From positions 68,985,544 through 69,049,543 of the forward strand of contig NC_133324.1 of the NCBI RefSeq assembly GCF_042186555.1: a stretch of DNA of 64,000 bases, written 5' to 3'. The translations under genes and the position numbers were made by a program. Below, in pieces: positions 44,593 through 55,279 of the stretch. Each line of letters begins with the position of its first letter. The first letter of the stretch is position 1. Origin of the DNA: Aquarana catesbeiana (Eukaryota > Chordata > Amphibia > Anura > Ranidae). The notes below the pieces were generated by a model. That model did not search any database. It had not been told where the DNA came from and worked only from the letters and a program-made list of their open reading frames with translations.

Positions 44593-46530
44593 GAAGAGTG
44601 GGTGATGTGTGACATAAGCTTCTAGATGTTGTGCATAAAATGCCAAGACAGTTCAAAACCCCCCCAAATGACCCCATTTTGGAAAGTAGACACCCCAAGC
44701 TATTTGCTGAGAGGCATGTCCAGTCCATGGAATATTTTATATTGTGACACAAGTTGCGGGAAAGAGACAATTTTTTATTTTTTTTATTTTTTTTGCGCAA
44801 AGTTGTCACTAAATGATATATTGCTCAAACATGCCATGGGAATATGTGAAATTACACTCAAAAATACATTCTGTTGCTTCTCCTGAGTACGGGGATACCA
44901 CATGTGTGAGACTTTTTGGGAGCCTAGCCGCGCACGGGACCCCGAAAACCAAGCACCGCCTTCAGGCTTTCTAAGGCCGTAAATTTTTGATTTCACTCTT
45001 CACTGCCTATCACAGTTTCGGAGGCCATGGAATGCCCAGGTGGCAAACCCCCCCCCCAAATGACCCCATTTTGGAAAGTAGACACCCCAAGCTATTTGAT
45101 GAGAGGTATAGTGAGTATTTTGCAGACCTCACTTTTTGTCACAAAGTTTTGAAAATTGAAAAAAGAAAAAAAATTTTTTTTTTCTCGTCTTTCTTTATTT
45201 TCAAAAACAAATGAGAGCTGCAAAACACTCACCATGCCTCTCAGCAAATAGCTTGGGGTGTCTACTTTCCAAAATGGGGTCATTTGGGGGGGTTTGTGCC
45301 ACCTGGGCATTCCATGGCCTCCGAAACTGTGATAGGTAGTGAGGAATGAAATCAAAAATGTATGCCCTTAGAAATCCTGAAGGCAGTGATTGGTTTTCGG
45401 GGCCCCGTACGCGGCTAGGCTCTCAAAAAGTCCCACACATGTGGTATCCCCGTACTCAGGAGAAGCAGCTAAATGTATTTTGGGGTGCAATTCCACATAT
45501 GCCCATGGCCTGTGTGAGCAATATATCATTTAAAGACAACTTTGTGCAAAAAAAAAAAAAAAAATTGTCACTTTCCCGCAACTTGTGTCAAAATATAAAA
45601 CATTCCATGGACTCAACATGCCTCAAAGCAAATAGCTTGGGGTGTCTACTTTCCAAAATGGGGTCATTTGGGGGGGGTTTATGCCATCTGGGCATTTTAT
45701 GGCCTTCAAAACTGTGATAGGTAGTGAGGAGTAAAATCAAAAATGTACGCCCTTAGAAATCCTGAAGGCAGTGATTGGTTTTCGGGGCCCCGTACGCGGC
45801 TGGGCTCCCAAAAAGTCCCACACATGTGGTATCCCCATACTCAGGAGAAGCAGCTAAATGTATTTTGGGGTGCAATTCCACATATGCCCATGGCCTGTGT
45901 GAGCAATATATCATTTAGTGACAACTTTTTGTAATTTTTTTTTTTTGTCATTATTCAATCACTTGGGACAAAAAAAATGAATATTCAATGGGCTCAACAT
46001 GCCTCTCAGCAAATTCCTTGGGGTGTCTACTTTCCAAAATGGGGTCATTTGTGGGGGTTTTGTACTGCCCTGCCATTTTAGCACCTCAAGAAACGACATA
46101 GGCAGTCATAAATTAAAGGCTGTGTAAATTCCAGAAAATGTACCTTAGTTTGTAGGCGCTATAACTTTTGCGCAAACCAATAAATATACACTTATTGACA
46201 TTTTTTCTACCAAAGACATGTGGCCGAATACATTTTGGCCTAAATGTATGACTAAAATTGAGTTTATTGGATTTTTTTTAGAACAAAAAGTAGAAAATAT
46301 CATTTTTTTTCAAAATTTTCGGTCTTTTTCCGTGTATAGCGCAAAAAATAAAAACGGCAGAGGTGATCAAATACCATCAAAAGAAAGCTCTATTTGTGGG
46401 AAGAAAAGGACGCAAATTTCGTTTGGGTACAGCATTGCATGACCGCGCAATTAGCAGTTAAAGCGACGCAGTGCCGAATTGTAAAAAGTGCTCTGGTCAG
46501 GAAGGGGGTAAAACCTTCCGGGGCTGAAGT
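44593..46530. mobile_element. Palindromic non-coding element (piggyBac-family ends)
   Basis: Its centre near 45170 separates inverted blocks: TGACCCCATTTTGGAAAGTA at 45061 faces its complement near 45270. A ~390-bp section recurs in direct order (around 45350-45720 and 45740-45930). The right arm is complete to CTGAAGT at 46530; the left arm is truncated at 44592. Frames here mirror each other and are not genes. Confidence 0.65.
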
Positions 46531-46557
46531 GAATAGAGTATACACTGAGCTAAATGC

Positions 46558-46558
46558 A

Positions 46559-46633
<75 letters not shown>

Positions 46634-46672
46634 AATATATATACACACTAGAATGACTGTATATATATATAT
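46558..46672. repeat. (AT)n microsatellite
   Basis: Long alternating AT run in the hAT 5' region, with a second short run at 46657-46678. Confidence 0.97.
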
Positions 46673-46744
46673 ATATATCAAATACACTGCCACTAAGTGA
46701 ATAACCTGCCTGCTTAATCTAACTCAAGATATCTCTCTTTCTAT

Positions 46745-47045
46745 ACATAATACAGTTCAGAGTATATAGTGCAGTTCGTGTAGTATATATAATACAGTTC
46801 AGAGTATATAGTGCAGTCTGTGTATTATATATAATACAGTGGAGAATATATAGTGTAGTCTGTGTTGTATATAACACAGTGCAGAGTATATAGTGCAGTC
46901 CATGTAGTATATATATAATGCAGTTCAGAGTCAGAGTATATAGTGCAGTCAGTATAGTATATAGAATACAGTGCAGAGTATATAGTGCAGTCCATGGAGT
47001 ATATATAGTACAGTTCAAAGTATATATTGCAGCATGTGTAGTATA
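46745..47045 (-). repeat. ~42-bp tandem repeats of hAT 5' region
   Basis: AATACAGTTCAGAGTATATA recurs every 40-45 bases (46749, 46791, 46833, 46873 and on). The array continues at 48375-48460 beyond the LINE that split it. Confidence 0.9.
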
Positions 47046-48033
47046 TGGCTGTGGATGCTGTATACTTGGATTTTGTAAAAGCGTTTGACACAGTTCCCCA
47101 CACACAACTAATGTGTAAGGTGAAGTCTACAGGCTTGGAAAGATCTATTTGTAAATTGATAGAAAACTGGCTAAAAAAACGAATTCAGAGAGTAGTGGTT
47201 AATGATTCTTACTCTGAATGGTCTAAGGTTATCAGTGGTGTACCTCAAGGTTCAGTGTTGGGACCCTTATGTTTTAATATCTTTAAAAATGATATAGGGT
47301 CGGGGATTAAAAGTATAATTTCTGTCTTTGCAGATGACACCAAGCTATGCAGTGGAATAACGTCCTTACAGGATGTCTGCAATTTACAAGCTGACCTCAA
47401 TGCACTGTCTAATTGGGCAACAAAGTGGCAAATGAGGTTTAATGTTGATACATGTAAAGTTATGCACTTGGGGGCGAAGAATATGCATGCATCATACATA
47501 CTAGGGGGAGTACAACTGGGGGAATCCATAGTGGAGAAGGATCTGGGGGGTTTGGTAGAGCATAAGCTCAATAATAGCATGCAATGTCAAGTTGCAGTTT
47601 CTAAAGCAAGCAAAGTCCTTTCTTGTATTAGAGAGGTATGGACTCCAGAGAGAGAGATATAATTTTGCCCCTGTACAAATCATTGGTAAGACCTCATCTG
47701 GAATATGCAGTTCAGTTTTGGGCACCAGTTCTCAAAAAGGATATGGGGGAATTGGAGAAAGTGCAGAGAAGGGCAACCAAACTGATAAGAGGCATGGAGG
47801 AGCTCAGCTATAAGGAAAGGTTAGAGGAACTGAATTTATTCTCTCTTGAGAAGAGGAGAATAAGGGGGGATATGATCAACATGTACAAATACATAAGTGG
47901 TCCATATAGTGAACTTGGTGTTGAGTTATTCACTTTAAGGTCATCACAGAGGACAAGGGGGTATTCTTTACATCTAGAGGAAACAAGATTTCATCTCAAT
48001 ATATGGAAAGATTTCTTCACAGTAGAGCTGTGA
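47046..48033 (+). pseudogene. LINE reverse-transcriptase C-terminal half
   Basis: Frame one encodes VYLDFVKAFDTVPHTQL, SGVPQGSVLGP and the catalytic FADDTKLCSG. Near 47640 it shifts to a frame with LYKSLVRPHLEYAVQFWAP, ELEKVQRRATKLIRG and LNLFSLEKRRIRGDMI, the conserved C-terminal tail of CR1/Rex1-like RTs. The overlap is a +1-type frameshift. 5'-truncated on insertion. Confidence 0.88.
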
Positions 48034-48373
48034 AAATGTAGAATAGACTCCCTCCAGAGGTGGTTCTGGCCAGCTCAGAAGATTGCTTTAAAAAGGCCTG
48101 GATACTTTCCTAAATGTACATAATATAACTGGGTACTGACATTTATAGGTAAAATTGATCCAGTGAAAATCTGATTGCCTCTCAGCGGATCAGGAAGGAA
48201 TTTTTTCCCCTGCTGTAGCAAATTGGAGCATGCTTTGCTGGGTTTTCACCTTCCTCTGGATCAACTGTGGGTTAAGGATTGTGTAAATGGGATTGTATTT
48301 TTATTTTTTTTCCGTTAAACTAGATGGACTTGTGTCTTTTTTTAACCTGACTAACTATGCAACTATGTAACTA
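47046..48373 (+). mobile_element. CR1-like LINE, 5'-truncated
   Basis: Starts inside reverse transcriptase and ends with a LINE 3' tail: CTAGATGGACTTGTG, then TAACTATGCAACTATGTAAC. It inserted into the 42-bp repeat array. It overlaps the minus-strand LINE at 27213-31869 in RT sequence, and the two are clearly one family. Confidence 0.9.
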
Positions 48374-48459
48374 TAATACAGTTCAGGGTATATAGTGCAG
48401 TCCTTGTAGTATATATAATACAGTTCAGAGTATATAGTGCAGTCCGTGTAGTATAAAGG

Positions 48460-49440
48460 TTCGAAAAAAGTTCATAGCTTGGTGCTCGGAAAAAGGAGGG
48501 AGAGGAAAGAATCATTCCAACCATCTTGGACTTTGTATAAGTGGGCGCAGATAAGAATATATCACACAACACCTTAAAAGGTACAGGTGGCAGTCCTATC
48601 CTCCTTCCTTGATGTAAGGCTAGCAGAAGACCCGCTCATAAAGCGATTCCTCCTCTCGGTCAAAAAATCAAAGCCCGCAAGGGCTAAGAAAGTCCCCTCA
48701 TGGTATCCCTGGTATCAGCAAGAAGAGTCAGCGAGGTTCAGGCACTGTCAATCCTGGAACCATATTGTACAATTCTGTTAGACAAGATAGTCCTCTCGCC
48801 TGATCCGGCCTTTCTACCGAAAGTCCCCTCAACATTCCACAGGTCTCAGAACATTATCATACCCTCCCTCCCAGCTAATCTTCATAGCAACAAAAGGGAA
48901 AAATATGACAAAATAGATGTCAGAAGAATCCTGATAGCCTATCTAAAAGGGACCAAGGACTGGCGAAAGACCTCATCTCTATTTGTCCTATACTCAGGTG
49001 GTGACCATTGGGCTCTACTCACTGATCCCGATTGAGAACAAGTCCATGCACTCTGCCCAAGGGAAGGTAGTCCAGCAGCCAGTCCAGGGAACGCTTCAGG
49101 GCAAACAGCCCTCTGAAGAACACAGCTCCACTTTTCCTCAGGGAAGAACAAGTCTGAACAGGTTCCAGGCTATTTACTTCCTCTCTGACCACCTACTGGG
49201 CACCCCCCCAGGGATTGGCCAGAGAGCGGTAGATAATTAGATGAGAGATTTGAATTTCCCTCCCTGAACTCTGGAAGGTTCTCAACAGAGATAAGGGGAA
49301 GTAATCAATCTCATCACCCAGGAAATCACAAACAGACCCAAACAATCAAATTTAGCTCTGCTGGCTACAGAGCAAGCCGAACATTACATTTTCCTGGCAT
49401 CCTAGCGTAGGACGGTGCTACATATATCCCATCCCATGAA
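48460..49440 (+). mobile_element. DIRS-like retroelement relic
   Basis: Contains a tyrosine-recombinase fragment and an uncharacterised tail. It abuts the 5' region of hAT copy 2. The edges are approximate, and no inverted terminal repeats were found. Confidence 0.65.
48587..49010 (+). pseudogene. DIRS-type tyrosine recombinase fragment
   Basis: Frame one reads LSSFLDVRLAEDPLIKRFLL. After a shift near 48700 another frame gives LVSARRVSEVQALSIL, VLSPDPAFLPKVPSTFHRSQ and DVRRILIAYLKGTKDWRKTS. SARRVSE carries the first catalytic Arg of tyrosine recombinases, and the set of motifs matches DIRS/Ngaro-type elements, which integrate with a recombinase and not a DDE integrase. The C-terminal catalytic Tyr is not visible. 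Confidence 0.75.
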
Positions 49441-50082
49441 ACCATGATATAAACATATGATATCATAGAATTGCGAATGAGAATGTAAAACGCTTTTAAA
49501 AAAAGTCCAAAATTTACAAAATGTGATATCAACCTGATACAAAGTTCATGACAATTCCAAAATTAAAATAAACAAAACTTCTTGATTGGTTAAGTTAATC
49601 CAATGTTTTACACCTTACACCTTCACCAAATTGAAACAAACTCACTGGCAGTTGTGCCCTCCAAATTATAGGCAGGTCAAAAAAGAGATATTGTTAAATC
49701 AGTGAATTGGAAATTGCATCACCTCTCCAGTATCCAGCACCATGAAGTTTATGGAAGCTGTTCTGTGTCTCCACCCATCCACCTGACAGGAAACCAAGGA
49801 ATGGCCTATGCAACACATGCCAACTGTCAGGGTCCGAGGAGGCTCTCTTTTGCACTCACATTAGGCAAGTCGGTGTTTAAATAACCTATGCAGAGAAAGG
49901 ACCTCACATGTACTGCTACTGTGAAAACTGTGAACTTCAAGGTCCTGGGGGTCATTCAATTGGCACTGCCACCATTCACAGAAAATTCTTGTAATTTTTT
50001 CAATAAATACAAGGCATTCTCTAATTAGACATGGTGGAGAGGAGGGGTAGTGACGTCAAGATCTCCACCTCGTCCATTCACA
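49441..50082. other. No feature recognised
   Basis: AT-rich sequence between the DIRS relic and the Tc1 fragment. No supported feature. Confidence 0.55.
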
Positions 50083-50369
50083 CACTATATTACCAAAATT
50101 ATTGTGACGCCTGCCTTTACACGCATATGAACTTTAATGGCGTCCCAGTCTTAGTGTGTAGGGTTCAGTATTGAATTGGCCCACCCTTTGAAGCTATAAC
50201 AGCTTCAACTCTTCTGGGAAGGCCGTCCACAAGGTTTAGGAGTGTGTCTTTGGGAATGTTTGACCATACTTCCAAAAGTGCATTTGTGAGGTCAGGCACT
50301 GATGTGGATGAAAAGGCCTGGCTTGCAGTCTCAGCTCTAATTCATCCAAAAGGTGTTCTATCGGGTTTG
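50083..50369 (-). mobile_element. Tc1-family fragment, outer half
   Basis: Begins with the inverted-repeat end CACTATATTACCAAAATTAT and continues as a known type of vertebrate Tc1 (GTGACGCCTGCCTTTACACG, then minus-strand transposase C-terminal sequence). It stops at TCTATCGGGTTTG. The other end of the same element lies at 56042-56136. Confidence 0.75.
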
Positions 50370-50689
50370 TATTATGACACTTCTTACCTGTCCAGTGGTC
50401 TGCCAATAGTGTAACTAAGGAGGGGCTGTTCCAAGTAATACCCTGTATTTAGGCATTCATCTCTCAATGAAGTGAAGAGGGTTACCTGTCCAAGAGTTCC
50501 CCCCCCTATAATGTTAGAAATGGACCATGAGGGGGGGAGGGGGAATATGATAGGTGTACCTTATACTTTGTTGTTGTTAAATTCCCCTTAATAAATGCTA
50601 TCTGGAGGTTGCCCCATAATGTTTGTGTATAATCTGCTTGCCATGTTTCTGTGAAAAAATAGTAATGTTTATTGTTTTTTCCTCAACAG

Positions 50690-51448
50690 TTTCCTTCAAC
50701 GCCACAGGAATGGCAGACTGTGGCCTCCCACTTTGCCCAGCGGTGGGACTTTCCTAACTGCGGAGGGGCAATTGATGGGAAACACGTCCACATCGTCCCA
50801 CCACCCAACTCGGGGTCGTACTATTATAATTACAATGGGTTTAATAGTATAGTGATGTTGGCGGTGGTGTCGGCTAATTACAAGTTCCTGTATGTGGACG
50901 TGGGGAAGCATGGCCGGATGTCCGATGGTGGAGTGATCGCCCAGACGGAGTTCTACAGGCGTCTCCAGAATGGCAGCTTGGACTTGCCACCTCCAGAGGA
51001 CAATGTTGAAGGTCTCCCATTTGTGTTCGTTGCTGATGAAGCATTTGCGCTGGGGGACCACCTGATGTGGCCATTCCCGATGAGGACCCTCACCCCGGAA
51101 CAGAGGGTTTTTAATTACCGGCTGGCCAGAGCCCGAAGAGTGGTGGAGAACACATTTGGAATCCTGGCCAGCCGGTTCCGATTATTTCTGACACCCATCC
51201 ATATGGCGGAGTATAAACTGAACCATATAATACTTGCCTGCTGTGTTCTCCATAATTTTTAAAGAAAACATTCAGCCAACTATGCTGGCTCAGTTGGGCC
51301 TGAGGCCGGAATCCCAAATCCATCAACACTGACGGCGCTTGAAAGTGGCCGTCCTGGCTTGCCCTCCCTGAGTGCCCGTGATGTCCGGTTACGATACCTG
51401 GAGTTCTTTGCGGGTAGGGGGGCTATCAATATGCCAGAAAATCTGTGA
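50690..51448 (+). pseudogene. PIF/Harbinger transposase (HARBI1-like), 5'-truncated
   Basis: The segment follows a splice acceptor (CTCAACAG) at 50689 and starts TPQEWQTVASHFAQRWDFPN. Catalytic-region motifs: CGGAIDGKHVHIVPP (first Asp), KHGRMSDGGV (second Asp region), LARARRVVENTFGIL (Glu). It has the length and order of the DDE_Tnp_4 domain. A TAA at 51260-51262 interrupts LHNF; reading on, the same frame continues with RKHSANYAGS to a natural TGA at 51448, followed by AATAAA at 51460. The upstream exon(s) with the N-terminus are missing. The protein would cut at TWA sites and usually needs a Myb-like partner encoded by the element. Confidence 0.85.
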
Positions 51449-51489
51449 AACCTTTTTCAAATAAAAAACAACCAAAAGAAATTCTTTGT

Positions 51490-52046
51490 GGACATTTACT
51501 GCTTGTGTTTGTTTTAGCTGACCCTGACAGAAATGTGTTGAGTGCAGAAAATGTCGTGATTGGGAAACCTTATAAAAAACAGTGTTGGCTGGTACTTCCT
51601 AAATGCAAAAACACATTTCACTACAAGTGCACTTGCAACTGCACTGAACCTGCACTTGTAGTGCAAAGTGTATTTGCCCTTAGGAAATAACCCCCATTTT
51701 TGCATAAAACAGCAATTACATCACCCCAAAAGTGTTGTAGTGTTGAGACAATAATCCACACATTCTTGAGTAAGCCACTTTTTTATACCTGCACAATCAC
51801 ATGTGCATTTATGAAAGGTTTTTAAAACAAACCAACATGTTTGTTGTATAACAATTTTTGCAGTAGCATTATCAAAAATCGAAATATCCATTTCAGATAA
51901 AACAGGCCTGTGTAAAACCAACAAGAAAGCCAAAAAACTTGAACTTACAAAGTTCACATTAGGTAAAACCTGAAGGCTATATCAGACATCAGTATTTAGG
52001 AACTGGGTTTGATATAGCGTTCAGATGGGGGGAAATCACCCCTGGA
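51490..52046. other. Harbinger interior with a degenerate foldback (51590-51695)
   Basis: CACTACAAGTGCA-type blocks face each other around 51640, as in an eroded MITE. The rest shows no feature. No gene is supported. Confidence 0.4.
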
Positions 52047-52265
52047 AAAGCCAAATTTGGAAGATGCACACCAATTTACGAATGTCAACATGTGCTATCT
52101 GCCATAAGGGGGGATCAAGGGACGTGTTTTGGGGGAGCAAGCCCTTCCTCAACGCGACTTTATAATTGAGGAAGGGGTTGCACCCCCAAAACGCGTCCAT
52201 TGATCTCCCGTGATGGCAGATAGCACATGTTGGCACACTGTGTGCATCCTCCAAATTTGGCTTTT
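52047..52265. repeat. Near-perfect palindrome with hammerhead-like arms
   Basis: Two ~100-bp inverted arms start AAAAGCCAAATTTGGA and meet around 52155. Near the centre each arm, read outward, gives TTGAGGAAGGG...CCCCCAAAAC(A/G)CGTC. This is about two transitions from the hammerhead core CTGANGA-stem II-GAAACGCGTC. It may be another PLE-type copy with an inverted end. No target duplication is evident. Confidence 0.6.
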
Positions 52266-52404
52266 CTAAACATTGAAAACAATTTTAGAAGATTGGACCA
52301 CAATAAAACAGGTGATTTTGTGGGGTTTAAATTCGCCCCAAAACATCAATGATGTTATTATTTTTTTTAATAACATCACTGATTTGTTGCTGTATGTTGT
52401 GCAA

Positions 52405-53716
52405 TTAGAGATTACACCCCATGATCTCCCCGATCAGGATCTGGGCACTTTCAGAAGTAAAGCGTTCTCTATCCCTCACATTACGATCACCTAAAAAGAG
52501 ATAAAGAACAAAAAAAAAGGTCTCAAAAATCTGCCACCATCCATCTCTTTTACCTGAGCCTGTGGTCGCAGACACTCACCTGTTGTGGTGCCAATCTCCA
52601 CCACATCTTCTTCTTCCTCCTGCTCTTCTTCTTGTGTTGGTGGTATTTCACCTTCTTCCATAGGTGGGGGGTCTGTGTTCTCCTGGGATGAGGGGTGTCC
52701 TCCGAGTCTTTTCTCCCCTATGTAAAACAAAAATGGTATACTTAGCACACAGATATTTGATGGCAGAATAGGAAAAATTGCTTGGAAGTGGGGTACAATT
52801 GTCTATTTTAGCCGAGTTCCAAGATGTATATTTTTTAGTGGCCTTTGTCAAGCTGCAATACTTTACCTGTTTGGTACAAGCTTCACAGATGTAGCCCCCC
52901 CTATAGTATACACTGGAGCACCTGTGTGCCCCCCCCAATAAAAATGGTGTTCTGGGGTCCCACACTAGTGCTCCAGTGTCCAGATGTGAAAACAGCTGCT
53001 CAGTGTCCTCTCCTTACACACAATCTAGTTGGCATTTCATTCTAGTAACAAGCCCATCTACACAAACAAATATTTGGCATCCAAGTAGGCCCCAAAAAAT
53101 GTGTGAAAATGCATATGGCCTAAACAATGGTGTTCTAGAGGCCGAAAGAAAAATGTTTGATACGAACGAATAATGGGCCCATGAACATTAAAGTTGCCCT
53201 TTTAAACGTTACAATTAATAAAAGCATATGGAGCAGAACGAACGCAATAAAGACAGAAAGAATAGGAACACAGCACAACTACTTACTTTTTTGCAGCACT
53301 CTCCGGATCTTTCGGTACTGCTCTGGCTCTCTCAACTTCAGGTCCGACCACCGCTTCCTGAGCTGATCTTTAGATCTTCGTACCCCGAAATTCCTGTGAA
53401 GGCTTTTGATCACTTTAGCAATGATTTTTGCCTTTCGGATGTTGGGGTGGGGGTAAGGCCCATATTTTCCGTCATAGTCGGACTTCCTCATGATGTCGAC
53501 CATCTCCAACATCTCCCCAAAGGACATATTTGTGGCCTTAAAACGTCTCCTTCTGGATCGGGACGTGCCTGGATCCGGGCTTTCCTCCTCCTCGTTGCTA
53601 GAATTAGCACGCACCTGCTGTAACTCCGCCATCATGCTCTTCACCCACTGCACCGAACGAAAAGGGGCGGGGAATAGACTAGAAAGAACGTCAGGGGCGG
53701 GCGGAGTTACACGCAT
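52405..53716 (-). CDS. Myb/SANT-like DNA-binding protein of Harbinger (three exons, late stop)
   Basis: Exon 1 (53716-53287, donor GTAAGT) encodes a Ser/Arg-rich N-terminus and the Myb/SANT-like domain: SFGEMLEMVDIMRKSDYDGK, then NIRKAKIIAKVIKSLHRNFG and DQLRKRWSDLKLREPEQYRK. Exon 2 (52717-52580, acceptor ACATAG, donor GTGAGT) encodes the acidic EEGEIPPTQEEEQEEEEDVV. Exon 3 starts at 52490 (acceptor TTTTTAG). Phases agree (1 nt, then 1 nt carried over), giving about 217 residues to a TAA at 52407-52405. Past that stop the frame continues 25 codons (HNIQQQISDVIKKNNNIIDV) to a TAA at 52329, so the first stop may be a recent nonsense change. The start could also be the Met pair near WVKSMMAEL. 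Such proteins bind transposon ends and help import transposase into the nucleus. Confidence 0.75.
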
Positions 53717-53933
53717 GCGCAGTGTGTATAAAGCGTAACACGCGTGCGTATTACGTACGATCTGTGAGCGGAGGAAGGAGCATTGGACGCGCCGATCGTA
53801 AGAACGAAGGTAAGAGACAAACTTGTGCCTATACTGCTTCTAGATTGAGGCCTATATTGTAACAAGATTAGGAAAGTTTTGTCTGACATTAGGCTTTGTC
53901 TTGTGTTGTGTCTTGCAGTGAACATGGATCTTA
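53717..53933. promoter_or_regulatory. CpG-rich divergent promoter between Myb-like and MADF genes
   Basis: Contains CAGGGGCGGGCGGAG, GCATGCGCAGTG, GCGTATTACGTACG and other CpG-bearing words, plus TATAAAGCG at ~53728. A non-coding first exon of the MADF gene probably ends at GAACGAAG|GTAAGAG (53810), with its acceptor TCTTGCAG just before 53920. Both flanking genes point outward. Promoter activity is inferred. Confidence 0.5.
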
Positions 53934-55002
53934 ATGAAAGACAATGACTTCATGTCAGTATTCGTAGAGATGCTAAGGGAGCTGCCCTGTCTGTGGGAGA
54001 TTACCCACCCCCATTTCAAGAACCAAGCAAAGAGGAAGGCAGCACTGGAGCAATTGTGTGAAATTGTGAAGCAGGTGATCCCCACGGCAGACATTACCTA
54101 TTTAAAGATCTTCATTGGTGGCCTGAGGAGCACATATCTAAGGGAGCGCAAGAAAGTCCTGGATTCACAGAGATCCGGAGCAGCAGATGACATCTATGTC
54201 CCCAGGATTATGTACTACGACAGGCTGTACTTTCTGGCAGGCCAGACTGAACCCAGGTCATCCCTCTCCAGTCTTCCTTCCACGCTTCCTTCCCCCCCGG
54301 CTGAGGCTTCTGACGCCCAACCTGGGCCTTCCAGGCCACATGTGGAGGAGCCCAGATTGAGCCAGGTATAGCATTCCTTGAAATATTTCTGCTTGTCCAA
54401 TCAATGATGTTAACTAGATGTTAGTTGGGAGTACTAATTTAGGATTGTGATTGATGATGCAAAACATTACAACCATGTCCCTTTTTCATACACAGGGAAG
54501 TCTCAGCCAGGAGGTGGCCGGGCCGAGCCGGCTGGCTGATCTGCAGGTCCCTCCACCCCCCCTGAAAAGAGAAAGTGGCAGTAGGAGGAGTACCCTAGAG
54601 GAGGCTGCTATAGCATTCTTTTGGAGGGCTACAGAAGTCCTGGGAGCACCCCACACCATGGAGGAGAACATTGCTGCCTTCATAGCCTATAAAATGCAGA
54701 GGATGGAGGAGGGCCAAAAAGTCTTGTGTGAGGCCCTCATATCGGAGGCTCTGGAGAAAGGTATGAGGGGCCAAATTACACCTCAGAAACACCTTCGCGT
54801 TGGACCTCCTCCTCCTCCTGCAGGTCCTCCTCCTCCTCCTCCCTCTCCTCCAGGTCCTCCCAGTCCTCCTCCAGGTCCCCCCAGTCCTCCTCCAGGTCCC
54901 CCCAGTCCTCCTCCTCCTCCAGGTCCTACTCCTCCTCCTGCCACATCTCCAACTGCACAGCCACAGCCCGGAAGGAAGCGTGGAAGGAAGACCAGACAGT
55001 GA
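53934..55002 (+). CDS. MADF-domain protein of Harbinger (two coding exons, intact)
   Basis: Coding exon 1 (53934-54365) ends CAG|GTATAG; exon 2 (54496-55002) follows TACACAG. Phase 0 joining gives about 312 residues without stops. Residues 5-100 form a MADF/trihelix-like domain (SVFVEMLRELPCLWEITHP, LEQLCEIVKQVIPTADITYL, GGLRSTYLRERKKVLDSQRS, RIMYYDRLYFLAGQ). The second exon has a helical segment (EENIAAFIAYKMQRMEEGQK, VLCEALISEALEKGMRGQI), then a Pro/Gly tract built from GPPSPPP-like units and a basic C-terminus (GRKRGRKTRQ), a likely nuclear signal. AATAAA follows at 55255. An upstream ATG at 53926 gives only a short peptide, so I chose 53934. MADF domains bind DNA; its role in this element is unknown. 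Confidence 0.75.
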
Positions 55003-55279
55003 TTGCCCTGGGTTCAGTCTGGTCGGCCAAAAAATGCAGCCTCTTGTGGTACCACAGCCTGGGGACACACATGTCATCTGCTGCTTTCCAGATCTCTGCG
55101 AATCCCGGACCAGACTGCCCTCCCTTAGATATGGACTCCTCAGGCCACCAATTTTGATGTTGAAGAATTGATGTCTGCCGTGGGGGTCCCAGGCTTCGCT
55201 AACTTCTCCTGTTTATCCAGTGTTGCCTTCCTCTTTGTTTGGTTCTGAGCCCTTAATAAAGGATTTTTGTTTGGAATTA

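Larger units (their letters stand above)
40790..46530 (+). mobile_element. piggyBac-derived composite inside hAT copy 2
   Basis: Left edge CCACTTGCCGACCGCC, right edge CTTCCGGGGCTGAAGT. The flanks GAATATAG / GAATAGAG are similar but are not the TTAA expected of piggyBac, so the mode of insertion is unclear. The left part (40790-44592) holds 355-bp tandem repeats and a piggyBac coding remnant. The right part (44593-46530) is a palindromic non-coding element. A start with the same CCACTTCAGCCCCGG end, correctly flanked by TTAA, occurs at 63932-64000. Confidence 0.6.
33722..48460 (-). mobile_element. hAT transposon copy 2, minus strand, heavily interrupted
   Basis: Same family as 1-2807. On the minus strand: AT-rich 5' region with ~42-bp tandem repeats (48460-46740), N-terminal coding region (38120-37510), middle and C-terminal transposase (37273-34729), the ~138-bp tandem array (34640-34020) and the GC-rich 3' region, truncated at about 33722. 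Later insertions: SINE 36531-36874, LINE tail ~36944-36992, LTR fragment 37274-37510, Tc1 38131-39712, unclassified insert 39773-40605, piggyBac composite 40790-46530, LINE 47046-48373. The 5' terminus is not found; a DIRS relic abuts. Confidence 0.75.

Noticed and set aside
44626..45934. Recurrent ~80-120 codon frames such as those with WYPRTQEKQ
   Set aside because: They recur in direct and inverted repeats of a non-coding palindromic element and have no family motif.
46390..46651. Ile/Tyr repeat ORFs
   Set aside because: Produced by an (AT)n run.
54595..55171. Arg-rich and Leu-rich frames overlapping the MADF gene
   Set aside because: Shadows of the Pro/Gly repeat in other frames; the spliced MADF frame explains the region better.
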